NCBI GenBank assembly: GCA_029215795.1
Contig: JARDYH010000004.1
Coordinates: 30,756,001 to 30,820,000, forward strand
Reading direction: 5' to 3'
DNA: 64,000 nt
Source of the DNA: Anniella stebbinsi
Taxonomy: Eukaryota > Chordata > Lepidosauria > Squamata > Anniellidae
Below are positions 63,941 to 64,000 of this stretch, one piece after another. Position 1 is the first letter of the stretch. Every line of letters begins with the position of its first letter. The translations under genes and the position numbers were made by a program. The notes below the pieces were generated by a model. That model was given only the letters and a program-made list of their open reading frames with translations. It did not search any database and was not told the origin of the DNA.

Positions 63941-64000
63941 CAGCAGCGAAGGCAGACATGGGCAAGATGGCACATGGGCACCAGTATGCCAGGGCAGAAC
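63941..64000. other. Window edge
   Basis: Sixty bases (gcagacatgggcaagatgg...) with no stand-alone feature; on minus they would lie just upstream of the AATAAA. Confidence 0.3.

Overview
This window looks like gene-poor nuclear DNA from a vertebrate, most likely a squamate reptile (lizard). The evidence is CR1/L2-type LINE 3' ends, tRNA-derived SINEs with B boxes, microsatellites, and above all many short hAT-like non-autonomous DNA transposons. No open reading frame could be supported as a host gene. The longest frames lie in GC-rich palindromic repeats, in a LINE remnant or across microsatellites. No rRNA, functional tRNA, CRISPR array or bacterial feature is present. Family names rest on recognisable motifs and flanking duplications read by eye; no database search was possible.

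Layout. 0-6 kb: a SINE tail, a LINE ORF2 remnant with a Cys-His motif on the minus strand, further minus-strand LINE 3' ends and pieces of hAT-like elements. 6.0-7.6 kb: a 321-bp palindromic MITE, then a GC-rich block of three large palindromes. 7.6-22.8 kb: mostly unassigned AT-rich DNA with dispersed MITEs, CR1 fragments, a perfect 34-bp palindrome and a nested SINE/hAT/MITE composite. 22.87-24.71 kb: GC-rich hAT-like element A (1838 bp) inserted into a LINE. 25-39 kb: MITE halves, CR1 3' ends, an 842-bp element F inserted into a LINE, and element H1. 39.78-41.33 kb: element B, the inverted relative of A. 42-54 kb: LINE ends, two more full MITEs and a possible conserved non-coding segment. 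54.88-56.79 kb: element H2 interrupted by element C. 57.88-59.03 kb: element D. 59-64 kb: LINE and SINE copies, one full and one truncated MITE, and at the right edge a GC-rich unit with a minus-strand AATAAA, an ORF and a splice-donor-like site.

Main result. Elements A, B, C and D and the 6.6-7.6 kb block share one architecture despite partly unrelated sequence. Each palindrome of roughly 130-210 bp normally has a CRE-like core (TGACGTCA, TGATGTCATCA or its complement TGATGACATCA) at its centre and a GGTAAG splice-donor-like site facing outward at each end. A, B and C also carry paired GCCGCCATTTT (YY1-like) motifs around a GCATTGC palindrome. A, B, C and D each lie between 8-bp direct repeats (three perfect, one 7/8), as expected of hAT elements. 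My inference, untested, is that these are mobile bidirectional promoter/first-exon cassettes, amplified to five units in A, four in B and one in C.
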